64,000 nucleotides of DNA from Poecilobothrus nobilitatus. Taxonomy: Eukaryota > Arthropoda > Insecta > Diptera > Dolichopodidae. The DNA lies in the NCBI GenBank assembly GCA_947095535.1, contig OX352774.1, positions 217,794,965 through 217,858,964 on the forward strand. The letters are read 5' to 3'. Every line of letters begins with the position of its first letter. Within the stretch, counting starts at the first letter, position 1. The notes under the pieces are model-generated. The model had not been told where the DNA came from. It did not search any database and saw nothing but the letters and a program-made list of their open reading frames with translations. This document shows positions 24,839 to 39,900 of the stretch, piece after piece. The translations under genes and the position numbers were made by a program.

Positions 24839-27800
24839 ATGCAAAAAAATTCTTTAAAAACGAAGGAAATGTTTATTATACGTGCATTAGAAAAAATTTT
24901 GGCTGACAAGGACATTAAGCGTTCTCATCATTCTCAGTTAAAAAAAGCTTGTGATGCAGCGTTAGAAGAAATAAGAAATGAAATAAAAGATGCTGCAACG
25001 AAAAACGTTCAGTCTCCAGTTACAACAAATGGGCCAATACAAGAAATAACACAACAATCCGCTGCTTTACCTCTTCCAAAAAATGATTCTGGTAACATAA
25101 TTAATGCTGAAAAATATTTTTTACCTTTTGAGTTAGCTTGTCAAAGTAAAACACCAAGAATTATTGTCACCGCTTTGGACTGTTTACAAAAATTAATCGC
25201 TTATGGTCACTTAACTGGAAATATTCAAGATTCTTCAAATCCAGGAAAATTTCTTATTGATCGAATAGTAAATACAATTTGTAATTGTTTTACCGGTCCA
25301 CAAACTGATGAAGGCGTTCAATTACAAATAATAAAAGCACTTCTTACAGTTGTGACTTCACAGCATGTAGAAGTTCATGAAGGTACAGTACTTCAAGCTG
25401 TTCGCACTTGTTATGATATATATTTGTCAAGCAAAAATTTAGTAAATCAAACCACAGCTAGAGCAACTTTAACACAAATGTTAAATGTGATTTTTACAAG
25501 AATGGAAAATCAAGCTTTCGAAATTAGTATACATGTTCCTCAAATAACAAGTGATGCAAACGGAAATAATTCCGTTAGTGGAAATACTGATAATTCTCCA
25601 GGTACACCTATTGAGGAAAAAGAAGAATCGGTCGATGAAATTGCCAGATTAATTTTGGAAGAGATTATTAATGGTATATAATTGTTTTTTTCTATGTTTT
25701 TGATTAAGTTTTACCATATTTATTTCTTTTAGCTGCTGTTTCGGCAGTTGAATCAACCGAAAATATAATTTCTCATAATAATAACAACAGTGCTGTAAAT
25801 AAACACAATAATAATTCTAAAGAAAATTCGATAGCGTCGGTAAATATAAGTTATGATAGAAGTGAAAGCTCAAGTATGAATCGTGTACCATCACAAGAAA
25901 GTGTGGAGGCTCACAATGAAAATGATGCAATTGTTACAGCAAAATTTACCCATGTTCTTCAAAAAGATGCGTTTCTAGTATTTAGAGCGTTGTGTAAACT
26001 TTCAATGAAACCGTTGCCAGATGGTCAACCAGATCCTAGATCACACGAACTTAGGTCAAAAGTCTTATCTTTACATTTACTTCTTTCTATACTTCAAAAT
26101 GCTGGTCCAGTTTTCAGATCAAATGAAATGTTTATAATGGCAATAAAACAATATTTATGTGTTGCGCTGTCAAAAAATGGAGTCAGTTCAGTTCCCGAGG
26201 TTTTCGAATTGTCACTATCAATTTTTGTGGCATTGCTTTCAAACTTTAAAATTCATTTAAAACGCCAAATTGAAGTTTTTTTCAAAGAAATTTTTTTAAA
26301 TATTTTGGAAGCAACATCTAGCTCATTTGAACACAAATGGATGGTTATACAAGCTTTGACTCGTATATGTGCTGATGCTCAATCTGTAGTTGACATTTAT
26401 GTTAATTATGACTGTGATTTTTCGGCAGCTAATCTTTTTGAACGTTTGGTAAATGATCTATCAAAAATAGCTCAGGGTCGGCAAGCTTTAGAGTTAGGTG
26501 CAACCCTAGCTCAAGAAAAATCAATGCGTATTCGAGGTTTAGAATGTCTAGTTTCTATTTTGAAATGTATGGTTGAGTGGAGTAAGGACTTATATGTAAA
26601 TCCTAATTTACAAACAAGTTTAGGTGAGCCCCATTCAACTATTGTTGATAATGCTAGCGTAAAAAATAGTCATTCAAATAATAATTTAAATGGACCAAAT
26701 AATGGTAATGAAGTTGGAATATCTGCGAAATCTGCGTATGGAGGATCGAATCAATCCCTTAATTCAATTGAAAGTACTCAAAATCGTGAAGTTCTTGATT
26801 TACCAGAAGCTTTGGAAGAGCGTAAAATGAGGAAAGAGGTTATGGAAACTGGAATTGAAATGTTCAATAGAAAACCTAAAAAAGGAGTTAGTTTTTTACA
26901 AGAAAAGGATCTCTTGGGTAAGTCAAAAAATAAATAGAAATAAAATAAATTATAAACTAATGAAAATAAAAATTTTTAAGGTAACAACGTTGAAGATGTT
27001 GCGGATTGGCTTCATAAAGAGGATCGTTTAGATAAAACTCTTGTTGGAGATTATTTAGGGGAAAACGATGATCATTCCAAAGAAGTTATGTGTGCATATA
27101 TCGATGCAATGAATTTTGCTAATATGGAAATAGTAGCTGCATTACGATTTTTTCTTGAAGGTTTTCGACTTCCAGGAGAAGCACAAAAAATTGATCGTTT
27201 AATGGAAAAATTTGCCAGCAGATATTGTGAATGTAATCCTAATAATAAATTATTTCAAAGTGCAGATACGGTTTATGTTTTGGCCTTCTCAATAATAATG
27301 CTTACTACAGACTTGCATTCACCTCAAGTTAAAAATAAAATGACAAAAGAACAATACATTAAATTAAATCGAGGTATTAGTGATAGTAAAGACTTACCTG
27401 AGGAGTATTTATCGAATATATATGACGAAATAGCTGGTCACGAAATTAAAATGAAAACACCCATTACATCAAAACCAGTAGGGAAACAAATAATTGTAAA
27501 TGAAAAAAAAAGAAAATTTATATGGAATATAGAAATGGAAACAATTTCGGCAACTGCGAAAAACTTAATGGAGTCGGTTTCTCATGTTAAAGCTCCATTT
27601 ACATCAGCTAAGCACTTAGAACATGTACGACCGATGTTTAAAATGGCTTGGACACCTTTCTTGGCAGCTTTTTCTGTAGGTTTACAAGATTGTGATGATC
27701 CTGAAATTGCTAGTTTATGTTTAGATGGTAATAATTATAAATTTTATTTATAATTTAATTTTTTAATGTATAATTTAATGCATTTAATCTTTTTTTAGGA

Positions 27801-30426
27801 ATAAGATGTGCTGTTCGCATTGCATGTATATTTCATATGACTTTAGAAAGGGATGCATACGTACAAGCATTGGCACGATTTACTCTTTTAACAGCAAATT
27901 CTCCAATGACCGAAATGAAGGCAAAAAATATTGATACAATAAAAACATTAATAATGGTTGCACATACCGATGGAAATTATTTAGGAACTAGTTGGTTAGA
28001 TATTCTCAAATGTATTAGTCAATTAGAACTAGCTCAACTAATTGGAACTGGAGTGCGGCCACAATATTTATCAGGAAATCCAACTACAACATTAAAAGAT
28101 ACCTTAGATCCTAGTGTTAAAGAACATATAGGTGAAACAAGTAGTCAAAGCGTTGTAGTGGCCGTCGATAGAATATTTACAGGTTCTATTCGTTTAGATG
28201 GTGTAGCAATTGTTGATTTTGTTAAAGCTTTGTGTCAAGTATCTTTAGATGAATTAAATAATTCACAACCTCGAATGTTTTCCCTACAAAAAATTGTTGA
28301 AATTTCGTATTACAACATGGGTCGTATTCGTTTACAATGGTCTCGAATATGGCAGGTTTTAGGTGACCATTTTAATAAAGTTGGATGCAATCATAACGAA
28401 GAAATTGCATTCTTTGCTTTAGATTCTTTACGTCAGTTATCAATGAAATTTATTGAAAAAGGCGAATTTACTAATTTTAGATTTCAAAAAGATTTTTTAC
28501 GACCTTTTGAGCATATAGTTAAAAATAACAATTCGTCAGCTATTCGCGACATGGTGGTTAGATGTGTTGCTCAGATGGTTAATTCTCAAGCGCATAATAT
28601 TAAATCTGGTTGGAAAAACATTTTTTCAGTATTTCATTTAGCAGCTGGAGATAATGACGAACAAATTGTGGAATTGGCTTTTCAAACAACTGGAAAAATT
28701 ATAACAGATTTATATCAACGTCAATTTGCTATTATGATTGATTCATTTCAAGACGCTGTTAAATGTTTATCTGAGTTTGCTTGTAATGCCAGATTTCCTG
28801 ATACAAGTATGGAGGCTATAAGATTGGTGAGAACTTGTGCTTTATGCGTGCATGAATCTCCAAATCTTTTTGCAGAGCATGCAGGAATGGAAAATGATGT
28901 AGCTGTGTCGGAAGAAGATAGAGTTTGGGTATGACACATTTTTAAATTTCTAAAATATCTATAGGAATTATATCTATTAAATTTTTGTTTTGATTTTTAG
29001 GTGAGAGGGTGGTTTCCAATGCTATTTTCACTTTCTTGTGTAGTAAATCGATGTAAATTAGATGTAAGGACTCGAGGTTTAACAGTTCTTTTCGAAATAA
29101 TCAAAACCCATGGAGATGCTTTTAAACCACATTGGTGGCGCGATTTATTTAAAATTCTATTTCGTATATTTGACAATATGAAATTACCAGAACAGCATAC
29201 GGAAAAGGATGAATGGATGACAACAACTTGTAACCATGCACTATATGCTATAGTGGATGTGTTTTCACAATATTTTGACATGCTTGGTCCGTTGCTGCTA
29301 GAAGATCTTTATGCTCAATTACATTGGTGTGTTCAACAAAATAATGAACAACTTGCAAGATCAGGAACAAATTGTTTGGAAAATTTAGTAATTTCTAATG
29401 GTTTTAAATTCACTGACGATACTTGGAATAAAACATGTAAATGTATGCTAGATATATTTGACTCGACTTTACAACATGAACTTTTAACATGGAAACCTGA
29501 TCCTAATATCGTAAATGTAAGACATCAGCATCAACAACATCACATAACAGAAAATGGTGAAATACGGCACGGGATATTAAAACGATCAAATTCACAACAT
29601 TCGGTGTATAGTATAAATTCTGAAGATGGTAAAACTGAGCTAACTACTCATGCTACAAATAGTGTATTTGCAAATTTGTTAATAAAATGTGCTGTGCAAT
29701 TAGAGTTAATTCAAACGATCGATAATATTGTTTTCTTTCCGGCAACTTCTAGAAAAGAAGATGCAGAAACATTGGCTTTAGCAGCTGCAGATTTAACTGG
29801 AAATAATTTAAATAACGTGACAGAATGCCAACGTGAAGAACAAGGAATGTATAGTTATTTAAAAACATATAATTTAGTCCAGTTAACTGAATGTTTATTG
29901 CAATCACATCGTTTTGCTAAAAAATTTAATTCGAATAATGAACAAAGAAATATTTTATGGAGAGCTGGGTTTAAAGGAGCTGTAAAACCGAATTTATTGA
30001 AACAAGAAACAACGTCTTTGGCTTGTGTACTAAGAATATTATTTAAAATTTATAGTGATGAAAAAAGGAGAGATGATTGGAAAGAAATAGAGACAAAATT
30101 AATTAATGTATGTCGTGAAGCTTTGGAGTATTTTTTAAGTTTACATAGTGAAGCACATCGTGATGCTTGGACATCTTTGTTGTTATTAGTATTAACGAGA
30201 TTATTAAAAATGCCAGATGTTAGAGTAAGTTTAAAAAATTTTAAAGCAATTTATAATTCCTAAATAAATTAAAAAATTTTTATTTTAGTTTGCGTCTCAT
30301 ATTTCAAGTTATTATACTTTATTGTGCGAAATAATGTGTTTTGATTTAAAACCTGAATTAAGAAGTGTACTTAGGCGTGTGTTTCTAAGAATTGGTCCTG
30401 TATTTAATATAACAAGTGTCACGTAG
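24839..30426 (+). CDS. Sec71: Arf guanine-nucleotide exchange factor of the Sec71/BIG1-2 family, complete, 6 exons
   Basis: Large Sec7-domain GEFs of this family load GTP onto Arf at the trans-Golgi and recycling endosomes to recruit coats. Coding exons are 24839-25673, 25733-26917, 26981-27727, 27799-28928, 29001-30224 and 30289-30426, with short introns (59-72 bp), giving 1752 residues (human BIG1/2 about 1800, fly Sec71 about 1650). In order: the DCB domain opens [20 protein letters not shown]; the HUS box has [18 protein letters not shown]; the Sec7 domain (about 640-850) has the catalytic Glu near residue 740 in [15 protein letters not shown] repeats follow to the C-terminus. The linker before Sec7 is Asn/Ser-rich with low conservation. 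The start ATG immediately precedes the DCB homology. All junctions are in phase, and I saw no frameshift or internal stop. Confidence 0.96.
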
Positions 30427-30534
30427 TCGCGTGCTGCAATAATCTACAAAAATACATATAAAAAGTTTTCGATATATTTATATAATCTAAATTTTAACAC
30501 TTTAATTATTTAATATTGATTAAATTTAATTATA

Positions 30535-30540
30535 AATAAA
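30535..30540 (+). terminator. Candidate polyadenylation signal AATAAA, Sec71
   Basis: The AATAAA lies about 109 bp after the Sec71 stop. Other AATAAA matches occur further on in this A+T-rich DNA, so the real site is uncertain. Confidence 0.35.
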
Positions 30541-30597
30541 TAAAAAAAAGAGAGTAAAAAACTCTTTCTATAAACCAACTGTCCGAAATATGTAGTT

Positions 30598-30629
<32 letters not shown>

Positions 30630-32813
30630 AATTTTAGGATATGTATAATAATATGCTTTTTGTTATTGAATCAAAAAAAATTAATTCAAATAATAATTAA
30701 GTTTTTTATTTTTATTTGGAAAAAAAAAAAATTATAAAAATTTGTTAAAAAATAAATATATGTTTCAAAAACAATTTATTAAACACTGTATAAATAGTCT
30801 TTTATGAAAAACATATATTAAATAAACGGTTAGGTGATTTAAAGTTAAATTATTATTAATTATAATAAATTAAGAAATAATAAAATAAATAATATAACAT
30901 TCAGTGTTAATCACGTCATCTAAAATTAATTTAAATAGATAAAAGACATAAGAAAATTTAAAATAGTTATGTAAAATTAAAAAAATAAATATTTACATAA
31001 ATATTAAAAATCACATATTCAATTTTAATATCAAGTGTACAATTTTTCATATTTATTAGCAAGATATTGGTAAGTAAGTATACATGTAAATAGGGAGGAC
31101 TAGAGAAATTTATAAATTTAGTGATTTTAAATGAAAACTATTGAAATGACCAAAACCTTAAATAATTTAGCATTTAACCATTCCTTTTCTTTTTATTTAA
31201 TTTTTATTTTGGAAATTTATTTTACTTCTAATTTTTTAAAAATTATACATGCTTACAAAGAGTAAAATTATTTTTAAGTAAATTATTTTTCAGAGAATAT
31301 TTGGCATCAATTTTTTTTATACGATGGTAACATTTAAAAAATTTATTACATTTTGTAGACTCTCATAATTACGTGATCACTTTTCTTGTATATATAATTG
31401 AAATGAAAGTAGAAATAATTCTTAACCTTTTAGACTCTCATAATTGACACAATTGTTTTATAAAAATTTTACAAATACTTCATTTTTTTTAAATATATGA
31501 AATAGTAATTTTTCCGAATACAATTGTTTTTTATTTTATTTTTTTTAAATCTTTAATCTAAGTTTTGTAATGAGTTTAGAGTTTTATTAAAAGTCGAGAA
31601 CTATAATCCACTACTAAATCTACTAAATTAAAATCTATTAATTATCATTAATTTATGAAAATCCAGTGAAATTCAGAAAATATCTTTTTTTTTATTTTAA
31701 ACTTATGTATATTTTTGCTGCTAAACCCTATAAGCAACCAAGTTAACACCAATCTAACTTACATATTATATTAATAAAGTTTTTTTTGAGTAATTTTATA
31801 TTTTATTGTATACATAATATGTATGTATATGTAAAATTGTTTTTAGCTAAACTTTTTCACAAAGATTTTTATTTTTATTTTAAATTTTTATTGTTTAATT
31901 TAAAACTTATCATTTAAATAAAATATGAAGTTGAATGGAAAAAATTGTTATTCTTTACACATTAAAGTAAAAAATTTATTTTACAATTTACTCGATTTTG
32001 AATTGCTGGATATTGAAAAGTACAGGATTTTGTAAGAAACCCAAAGAAGCATAATGTAAAAGAAGTTTTAAATTTGTTATTTTTGAAAAAATTAAATTGA
32101 CTTTAAATGCTTTAAAAGAATTAAACAGAGAAATTTTGAAATTCATTATGATTTGCAAATTTATCGATTCCTCCATTGTAGTTTAAAATAAATTTAAAAA
32201 AAAAACATTTGTTTTATACTTTTCTTCCTAAACATTAACTAAAATATTCTTCTTATCCTAATAATTAAGGTTTTCTATTTGTATTTGTAAACATATCTAA
32301 AAAAGTAATCAACATACATAATATATTTTTCTAATAATATAAATAAATTTCATAATACATGTTCTTTTTGCATATTATTCTACACATTATGTTATTTTAC
32401 TACAGAAACTTTGTATGAAAAATGATAAATAAAAAATAATGGACATGTATACTACCATTTAAACTGACATTTTCAAAAAAACTGTCAGTCCATATCAAAA
32501 ATATATTCCATCCATATTATTTAAAATCCATCAATCTTCATTTAAAATGACAGTCCATCATTAAAACTGACAGTCAATGTCTTAGACTGAAGTGATATAT
32601 GAAATGAAATGATAGTCTGCAATCACTCTGCATGTTACTTAAAAAAATAAAAATAAAATGAACCATGCAGTAAGTTCTTAAATTTTACTCTTGTTATTTG
32701 TAACTGAATGTCATTACGTCTCTTTTGTACACAGCGATGCCAACACGTCTGTCTGTTCACGAAATCTCAATTAAAAAAAAAAAAAAAAAATCTCATTTTT
32801 CGGAAAACTATTT

Positions 32814-32996
32814 CTAGTCTATAAATATTTATTTTAGCCCTTAATTTGGGTAGTTTTTTTTTTTTTAAATAAATGTATATCTAGTCTATATGAAATCTAT
32901 TTTATACCTTAATTTGGATACATTTAAAAAAAGAAAAATCTTATTTAAAAAAAAAATTAACCAAATTTAGGGCTAAAATATATTTCATATAGTCTA
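32814..32996. repeat. Imperfect foldback plus direct repeat
   Basis: CTAGTCTATATGAAATCTAT with TTTATACCTTAATTTGG (32881-32918) pairs imperfectly with the complement at about 32957-32996. A third, direct copy (TAGTCTATAAATATTTATTTT then AGCCCTTAATTTGGG split by a few changes) lies at 32815-32850. The arrangement suggests a degraded foldback element or local inversion-duplication. Confidence 0.5.
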
Positions 32997-33813
32997 TTAT
33001 GATATCCATTTATTTCAAAGAGCTACATTAGAGAAGGATAATACAGGGGCCAGATTTCACGCTTATATAGAAAAGCAGTAAAGTGCTTTAAAAAACTTTT
33101 TAATTTTTGAAAAAAAAAAATAATATTACATTATTATATAATTCTTGAAAATTTTTTGATTTTATAAAAAAATCCCACTTTTTTTCGGTAAACACGAAAA
33201 AATCACTTTAATGCAAAAAAAAATTTATAGTCCCACAAAACCACAAAAGTTACTGCCCATATAGCCTATAGGGTATATATTCGAAAGAGAATAAGATTTA
33301 TAACTGGAGAAAATAAATAATAAATAAAAGTCTTGATATAAAATTACACACTACGAAAAATTTTATTTAATACATTTTAAAAATAAATAATTGTAAAAAT
33401 GAAATCATTTTTATATAAATAATTAAAAATTTTATTTAAGATAATTCTTTTTGTTTTAATTTTCGTGTTTATATTATTATTATAGATATAATTATATTAA
33501 TTTTGCATGAAATTAGATAATAGTTTTGGTTTTTGAATACTTTTTTTTTTTTTTTTTTTTTTTAAATCTTTTAATTGATTATACATATATAATTTTACAT
33601 CAAAATTTTATTTTATTTTTTTTAAATTTTGCACAAAATTTTAATGCGGTTGTTCCTTAGATCCAATATTAAAATCTAATATTTTTTTTTTTTTTTATTT
33701 AAGATATAAATTTTAAAAATAATTAAATAAAAATAAAATAACTAGGTATATATTTACAAAATAAATATGAATAGATAACTGATATTTTTTAAATAATACA
33801 ATACAATACAATA

Positions 33814-33818
<5 letters not shown>

Positions 33819-33851
<33 letters not shown>
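33819..33851. repeat. (AT)n microsatellite
   Basis: An uninterrupted AT dinucleotide run of about 33 bp, just downstream of the black-like stop codon. Confidence 0.9.
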
Positions 33852-33853
<2 letters not shown>

Positions 33854-33939
33854 AATATATGTGTAAATTAAATTAAATCAATTAACTTAATTAATATTTA
33901 ATATTAGTATATATATATATATATGTACATTTACTTCTT

Positions 33940-36900
33940 TTACAAATCTTTTCCTAGCCTATCAATTTCATTAATAAAATGCAACATATCCGATTGATTA
34001 AGAACTGAATTTTGTAATACAAGTCTAAAGAAATTTGGTATTCCTTTTATTGATTGATATGTTATCATCATTGTACCTTCTTTCATCATTGATTCTTTAA
34101 TTTTTGGTGCAATTTTATGTAAATTTTCATTATAGAATTTATCATTTTGTTTACCTCTAAGACTTGATGGTATATACCAAAATGATATATTTAAACATTC
34201 TGGTTCTTCTAAAACCAATTTAAATTCATTTGGTCTTTTCTTTAATTCTGATGTAAAGAATTCAGCCATTTCAAATAAATGTTCAACATGTTTTATTAAA
34301 CCATCAGTTCCTTTTGCTCGCCACATAAACCAAAATTTAAGAACATCAGCACGTCTACCACATTGTATATGTTTGTCACCAGTATCATATTTAACATCAT
34401 AAAATTTATCTTTTTGAAAAAGATAAGCAGCATTAGTTGAATGACATTCTGATAAAATATTTTTATGTCGTGTAAGGAATGTTGAACATTGTTGAGCTGC
34501 TGATAACATTTTATGTGGATTCCATGTAACTGAATCAGCTCTAAAATAAAATATAAAAAAAAAAAAAAATTATTTTTTTATTAATTAAAATTATAATTAT
34601 TTAAAAATATGTATGTATATTTTTTTTTGTTGGAATTTTGTATGTTATCATATGTTTCTTATATATAAAATTGTTTGCTAATTATAAAATAAAAAAAAAA
34701 TGAAATAAAATAAATTTAATAAAATTTAAATGCATATTTTTTTCAAGTTTATTATGATATTCAGAAATTCAAAATTAAGATAATCATAATTCGGACTATA
34801 TTAAAATTCAGAAAAAATAAAATTCGGACTATTCAGATATTTAAAATTTTGCCTGCCGTCCACAAATTCTCACTAAAAAAATTATTGAAACCTTGATTTT
34901 GTATTCAACTTTAAAATCTTTCCTTATTTTTTACATACATACACATGTATTTTCATAGACCTTTTAATAAAATATTAAAAAAAGTAGAAATTCTGAAATC
35001 TGATACGCTGAATATTTTTTTTTTTTTTTCAGAATTTTAAATGTCGGAATATCTGAATTGAATTTTAATTTTTCGGAATAAATTGAATTTCTGTGAATTT
35101 TGAGCCATCTGAATTATTAAAATTTGTAATTTTGTTAGGAACCCATTTTTTGCACTTGCTACATACATGCATACATATAGTTAATAGATACATAGATATA
35201 TTTATCTACATGCTGCTTTCCCATTTAGACATAATATTTTTTATTTTTAAACTACATCTATTACATAGTCATTACTCATTATTACACTTATAAGCAATAA
35301 AGGGGTTTTAAATCTCTGCAAAAAAAAAAAAAATTATTTTATTCAATTAATTTCTAATGTTTTCGTCCTTAAAATTTAATCTTAATTTTGAATATGGAAA
35401 TTATTTTGAATAAAATTAACATTTTTTTTTAATTATCTTTAAAAACCGCATTATCTTACAAAATTTTTGTAAAATTTTTCAATATTATTTTGTGAAGTTC
35501 CTTGTATAAAATTCAATCTAAGATTTTGTCTGCTAATGTATTTATCCTCTACTGCAAAATAATTCATCTCATTTATATTTTCATTTTCAATATTTCAAAA
35601 ACATTCACCTATAATATTTAAAGGTAAAATATTTATTAAATTTAAATGAACATAAATATACCTAACATTCGAAACATATCAGTATGCCCTAATGACAATT
35701 TAAAATTTTGAATTTCAATTCTTAGACTCATGAATACATACATATATGTATGTATTTATTATTTTTCTTATTTAAATAATATATAAATTATTTTATATAT
35801 ATAATATATAAGATAATAATGTTTTTTTTTTGTTTTTTTCCTAAAAACAATTTTAAAAATTATATTGCAAAATCATATACCGGTTACGATTATTGTACCT
35901 GCTCTAAGGTAAATTTTCTAATTTATACATGTACGGAATGATACTTATATATATATGTAGGTCGATCGTCGATCTATTGGGTCTTAAAATTATTTAAAAA
36001 AAAAATTTTTATTTTGCATTTTTTGTAACTAATGATTTTATACCAATTTATACCAATTATTTTAAACCAAAAAAATGTATTTTATACTATGTGTGTATGT
36101 ATGTATGCAGGTAGTATGTAGTATTTTTTTTTTTTTAAATTTTTGTTACATTAATGAATTGCTTTCAAAATTAATTACTTAATAATTAAGTTATATTCTT
36201 TGTTCATTTTATTTTTTAATATATGTATATATATATATATATATGTATATACATATATGAGAAGTAAATTTCCTATACAATTATTATTAAATTTTAAAAT
36301 TCTTACCAATTAAATGAGAATAAATTATAGAAGTTTCTTATTTTAGTATCTACATATTATAAGTTAGAAAATATGCATTGTTTAATTAAATCTATTTTTA
36401 TTAATTAAAAAAAAAAATTATTTTTTTTTTTTTTTTTATTTAATTAACAATCAATTATTTATAGATACAATATATTAAGTACTTTTGTTCATATTTATGT
36501 ATGAATATTAATAAAAGAATTTTTTTTTCTTAAATTAATACTTGAATGACTAGGTAGGTGATTAATTAAATAGAATGGAATTAATGGTTAAAAAAAAAAA
36601 AAAACGAAAAAAAAAAACATTAATATATGAATTTGAAATGAATAAATTGATTAAAGATATTCAAAATTTTATTAACAATTATTATTATTTAATGGTTAAT
36701 ATACATAATATGTATATGTATATATATTATGTTGGGTATCTGAACATGTAATAATATTTAATTAAATTGGCAATTACTTATTATATTATAGAGTATTAAT
36801 ACAAAAATAATCTAATCACACTCTTAAGGCAATCTAAATTAATGACAGCCTTGAATTTTGGAAATTATACCATTATTCTTTTTTTTTTCTTTTATTTCTT

Positions 36901-39900
36901 TATTCCACAAAAAAAAAAAAAATAAATTCTTTTATATATATGTACATATATTATGGTTCTTTTATATATATGTACATACATATAATATACATAAATTATT
37001 TTATGAAAATAAATTTATTTAATGACATACAGATTAAGTAAAAAAAATTAATAGATACATTTTTGCAACAAAATGTTTTTTTTCTTAATGTTTTTGATAC
37101 AGGATATTTTTTTTTTCCTGCGTTTTTAAGTTATATTAAATACTAAAATATTAATTATTTAAACAAACAGACAGTATAATATTATTTTTGGAACCGATTT
37201 TATTCATTATGAACAAAATAATATTATTTCATTATGAAAAATATAAAATATAAATAATAATTAACTTACATATAAAAATATTAATAAAAATTTTTTGGGT
37301 ACTTTTCTATTTTATTGTAAAAAATGCAGTATTATGCAATAACATGTGTATGTATGTATATTCTAGTAATTCAAGTAAAAAAATTAAAAATTTGCCTTGA
37401 AAATTATAATTAAAAACTATAATATAGCAATCCCTATCCAGTTTTATTTATTTAATTATTTATTTTCTTTATATGATAATATGTTTATAGTTAAATAGTT
37501 AATCATGTCCTTTTATTTATTTTACGAAATCATAATATTGTTTTCATTCCTTTTACAAAGTCAACTACTCTTTTCTACTCCCATTCCCAGTCCCAACTAT
37601 ACATATACCAGTTTTTGAAAATAGAAGTAACTAACGGTTATGTTAAATTAGCGTTTCATTTATCAACTATACTCTCAACTCAACTATACTCTTTTTGCCT
37701 TAAAAGGAACACAAACATTATTTTTTTATTTATGTTGTAACTGCAAGTAAAGTGTATACATTATGTACAATGTACATAGTATATATTATGTACATTTGAA
37801 CTTAAACTTTTTTGTTAGGTAATGTTTTAAAAGTACAAAAAATTTTAATATGTATGTACAAGTTTTTTTTTTTATATATTATGTACATATGACGTAGTAT
37901 GTACATAAAATATAACTATATTATATCAGTGCTGGATTAATCTATATAAGCGAACCGAACAGAGTCACTGTTTTTGGTAGAGTAAAAATAATTTCATACA
38001 AATACATTTTTAGTCAGATTATTCAATCCGTACACTAGCTATAGCCTATTGTAAGCAATCCTAGTATTCTTGTACTCTTGAATTGTACTTCGACTTCTGA
38101 TTCTCAAGATGCGAGGGCTTTTTAAACTATGATATTGGAAAACGCGTTTGCTATTGGAAAAATAGTCATAAGTTGTAGTGTTTTTTTTTTATTTAGTTAG
38201 ACGACATTTTCACGATTAGTGTCAATAATTTTACATCGCCCATACGTAAACTTCAAAAGTGTGTTGACGATGGTTAATGTAAAATTTTGTTATTTTCATT
38301 TTAGAGGCTTAGGGATCTATGGGTCTTAATCTGCCCCTGTTATATATATATATTTATATATACAGTTTAGTGTAAACATGTAAACAAATTCATTTATATT
38401 ATAAAAAATGTATTAAAAAATTTAATTTTACCTTTCAACACCTTTCAGTAAATGACGATATTTTTGTGATAATAATGCGCTACCGCCCCATGCACCATCA
38501 ACATGAAACCATATATTATTTTTTTCACAAATTTCAGCTATTTCATCAATTGGATCAAATGCACCAAATACAGTTGTACCAGCTGTAGCAACAACAATTA
38601 ATGGTACACCACCTTCATTTTTTGTTCGTTCAATTTCTTCTTGTAAATGTTCAATAGACATTTTACCTCTTTGATCTGTTTTTATTTTATAAACGTTATC
38701 TATTCCAATTCCCATAAATGATGATAATTTTGCTATTGAATAATGTGAATCTTCAGATGTATATACAACAAGACGTGGTAATCCACAGAGCCCTTTTGTC
38801 TAGGAAAATGAAAAAAAAATAAAAAAAAAATTAATTATTATTTTTGTTTTTTTTTTTTTTAATTAATTTTTCTCTTTTTTCTTTATGATAATTTTAAATT
38901 AAGAAATTAAAAATATATGTTCGTTATATTTTAAAACTATAATTTATTAAGAAATTAAAAAAAAAAAAAATAAGGAAAAAAAATTGGCAAAATTAAAAGT
39001 AATTTTAAAAGTACATAATATTAATTTATAACTACATATATAGTATTTTTAAAGTTCACTTTTAATTGTTTTATGTACATATGTACATATTATATATATA
39101 AAAATTGAATTTATGCCAATTGTGACGTTAAAAATTTTAAAAATAATTAGAAAATTTTAAGTTCAAGTTTAAGATTTTTAAAATTACAAAATTTTTTCGT
39201 TTCTTTGTTGTAGGTAAAAGCATATTTTATAATCAATAATGTAATATGTATATTTATATAAGCATAATAAGTGTGCATTTTTAAGTTTGTGATTATATAC
39301 ATACATAAATAACTATTTAATTAAATTTATTAAAAAAAAAAAACAAATAAGTAATTTCTTTTATTTCAAATAAAAATCAATATTATCTAATATATGGATT
39401 TAAATAAAAAATAAATTATAAAACTTACTTTTATTTCAGGCATATATTTATATCTAGCACAACTAACGGCATATCCATTTGCAATTGAACCACCAGGGCA
39501 AAATATACCGTCACCATCAGCACCATCATTTGGAAAACCAACAATACGTCTCATTTCTTTTAAAACCATTTCTTCCATTAATATAAATACCGGTGAAACT
39601 TCATATGTATAAACACTTGGATTTAAAGCATCTGTTAACCATTGTCCAACAAGAGCATATGGATCAACTGATGAATATAATTGATTAATAAAATATGGAT
39701 GACCCGTTTTAACAGAATATTTAATCGTTTTTTTAATTAATTCGATGAGATTTTCATCAGAGTCTGATTTTTCTTTTAATTTCATATCAAACAATTCATT
39801 TAATTCTTTTGGATCATGCCATTCAAGTACTTTAGAATTATGTTCTGTTGAATCAAATACAGCATTATTTAAAATTTCATCAATTGATTCACGTAAAAAA

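Larger units (their letters stand above)
30427..33939. other. Spacer between the convergent Sec71 and black-like genes
   Basis: This contains the two 3' UTRs and no recognised exon. Minor features: TAGACTCTCATAATT twice (about 31359 and 31433), TGACAGTCCAT-type short repeats at 32480-32580, an imperfect foldback at 32814-32996, a poly-T run near 33541, and an AT microsatellite at 33819-33851. Confidence 0.45.
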
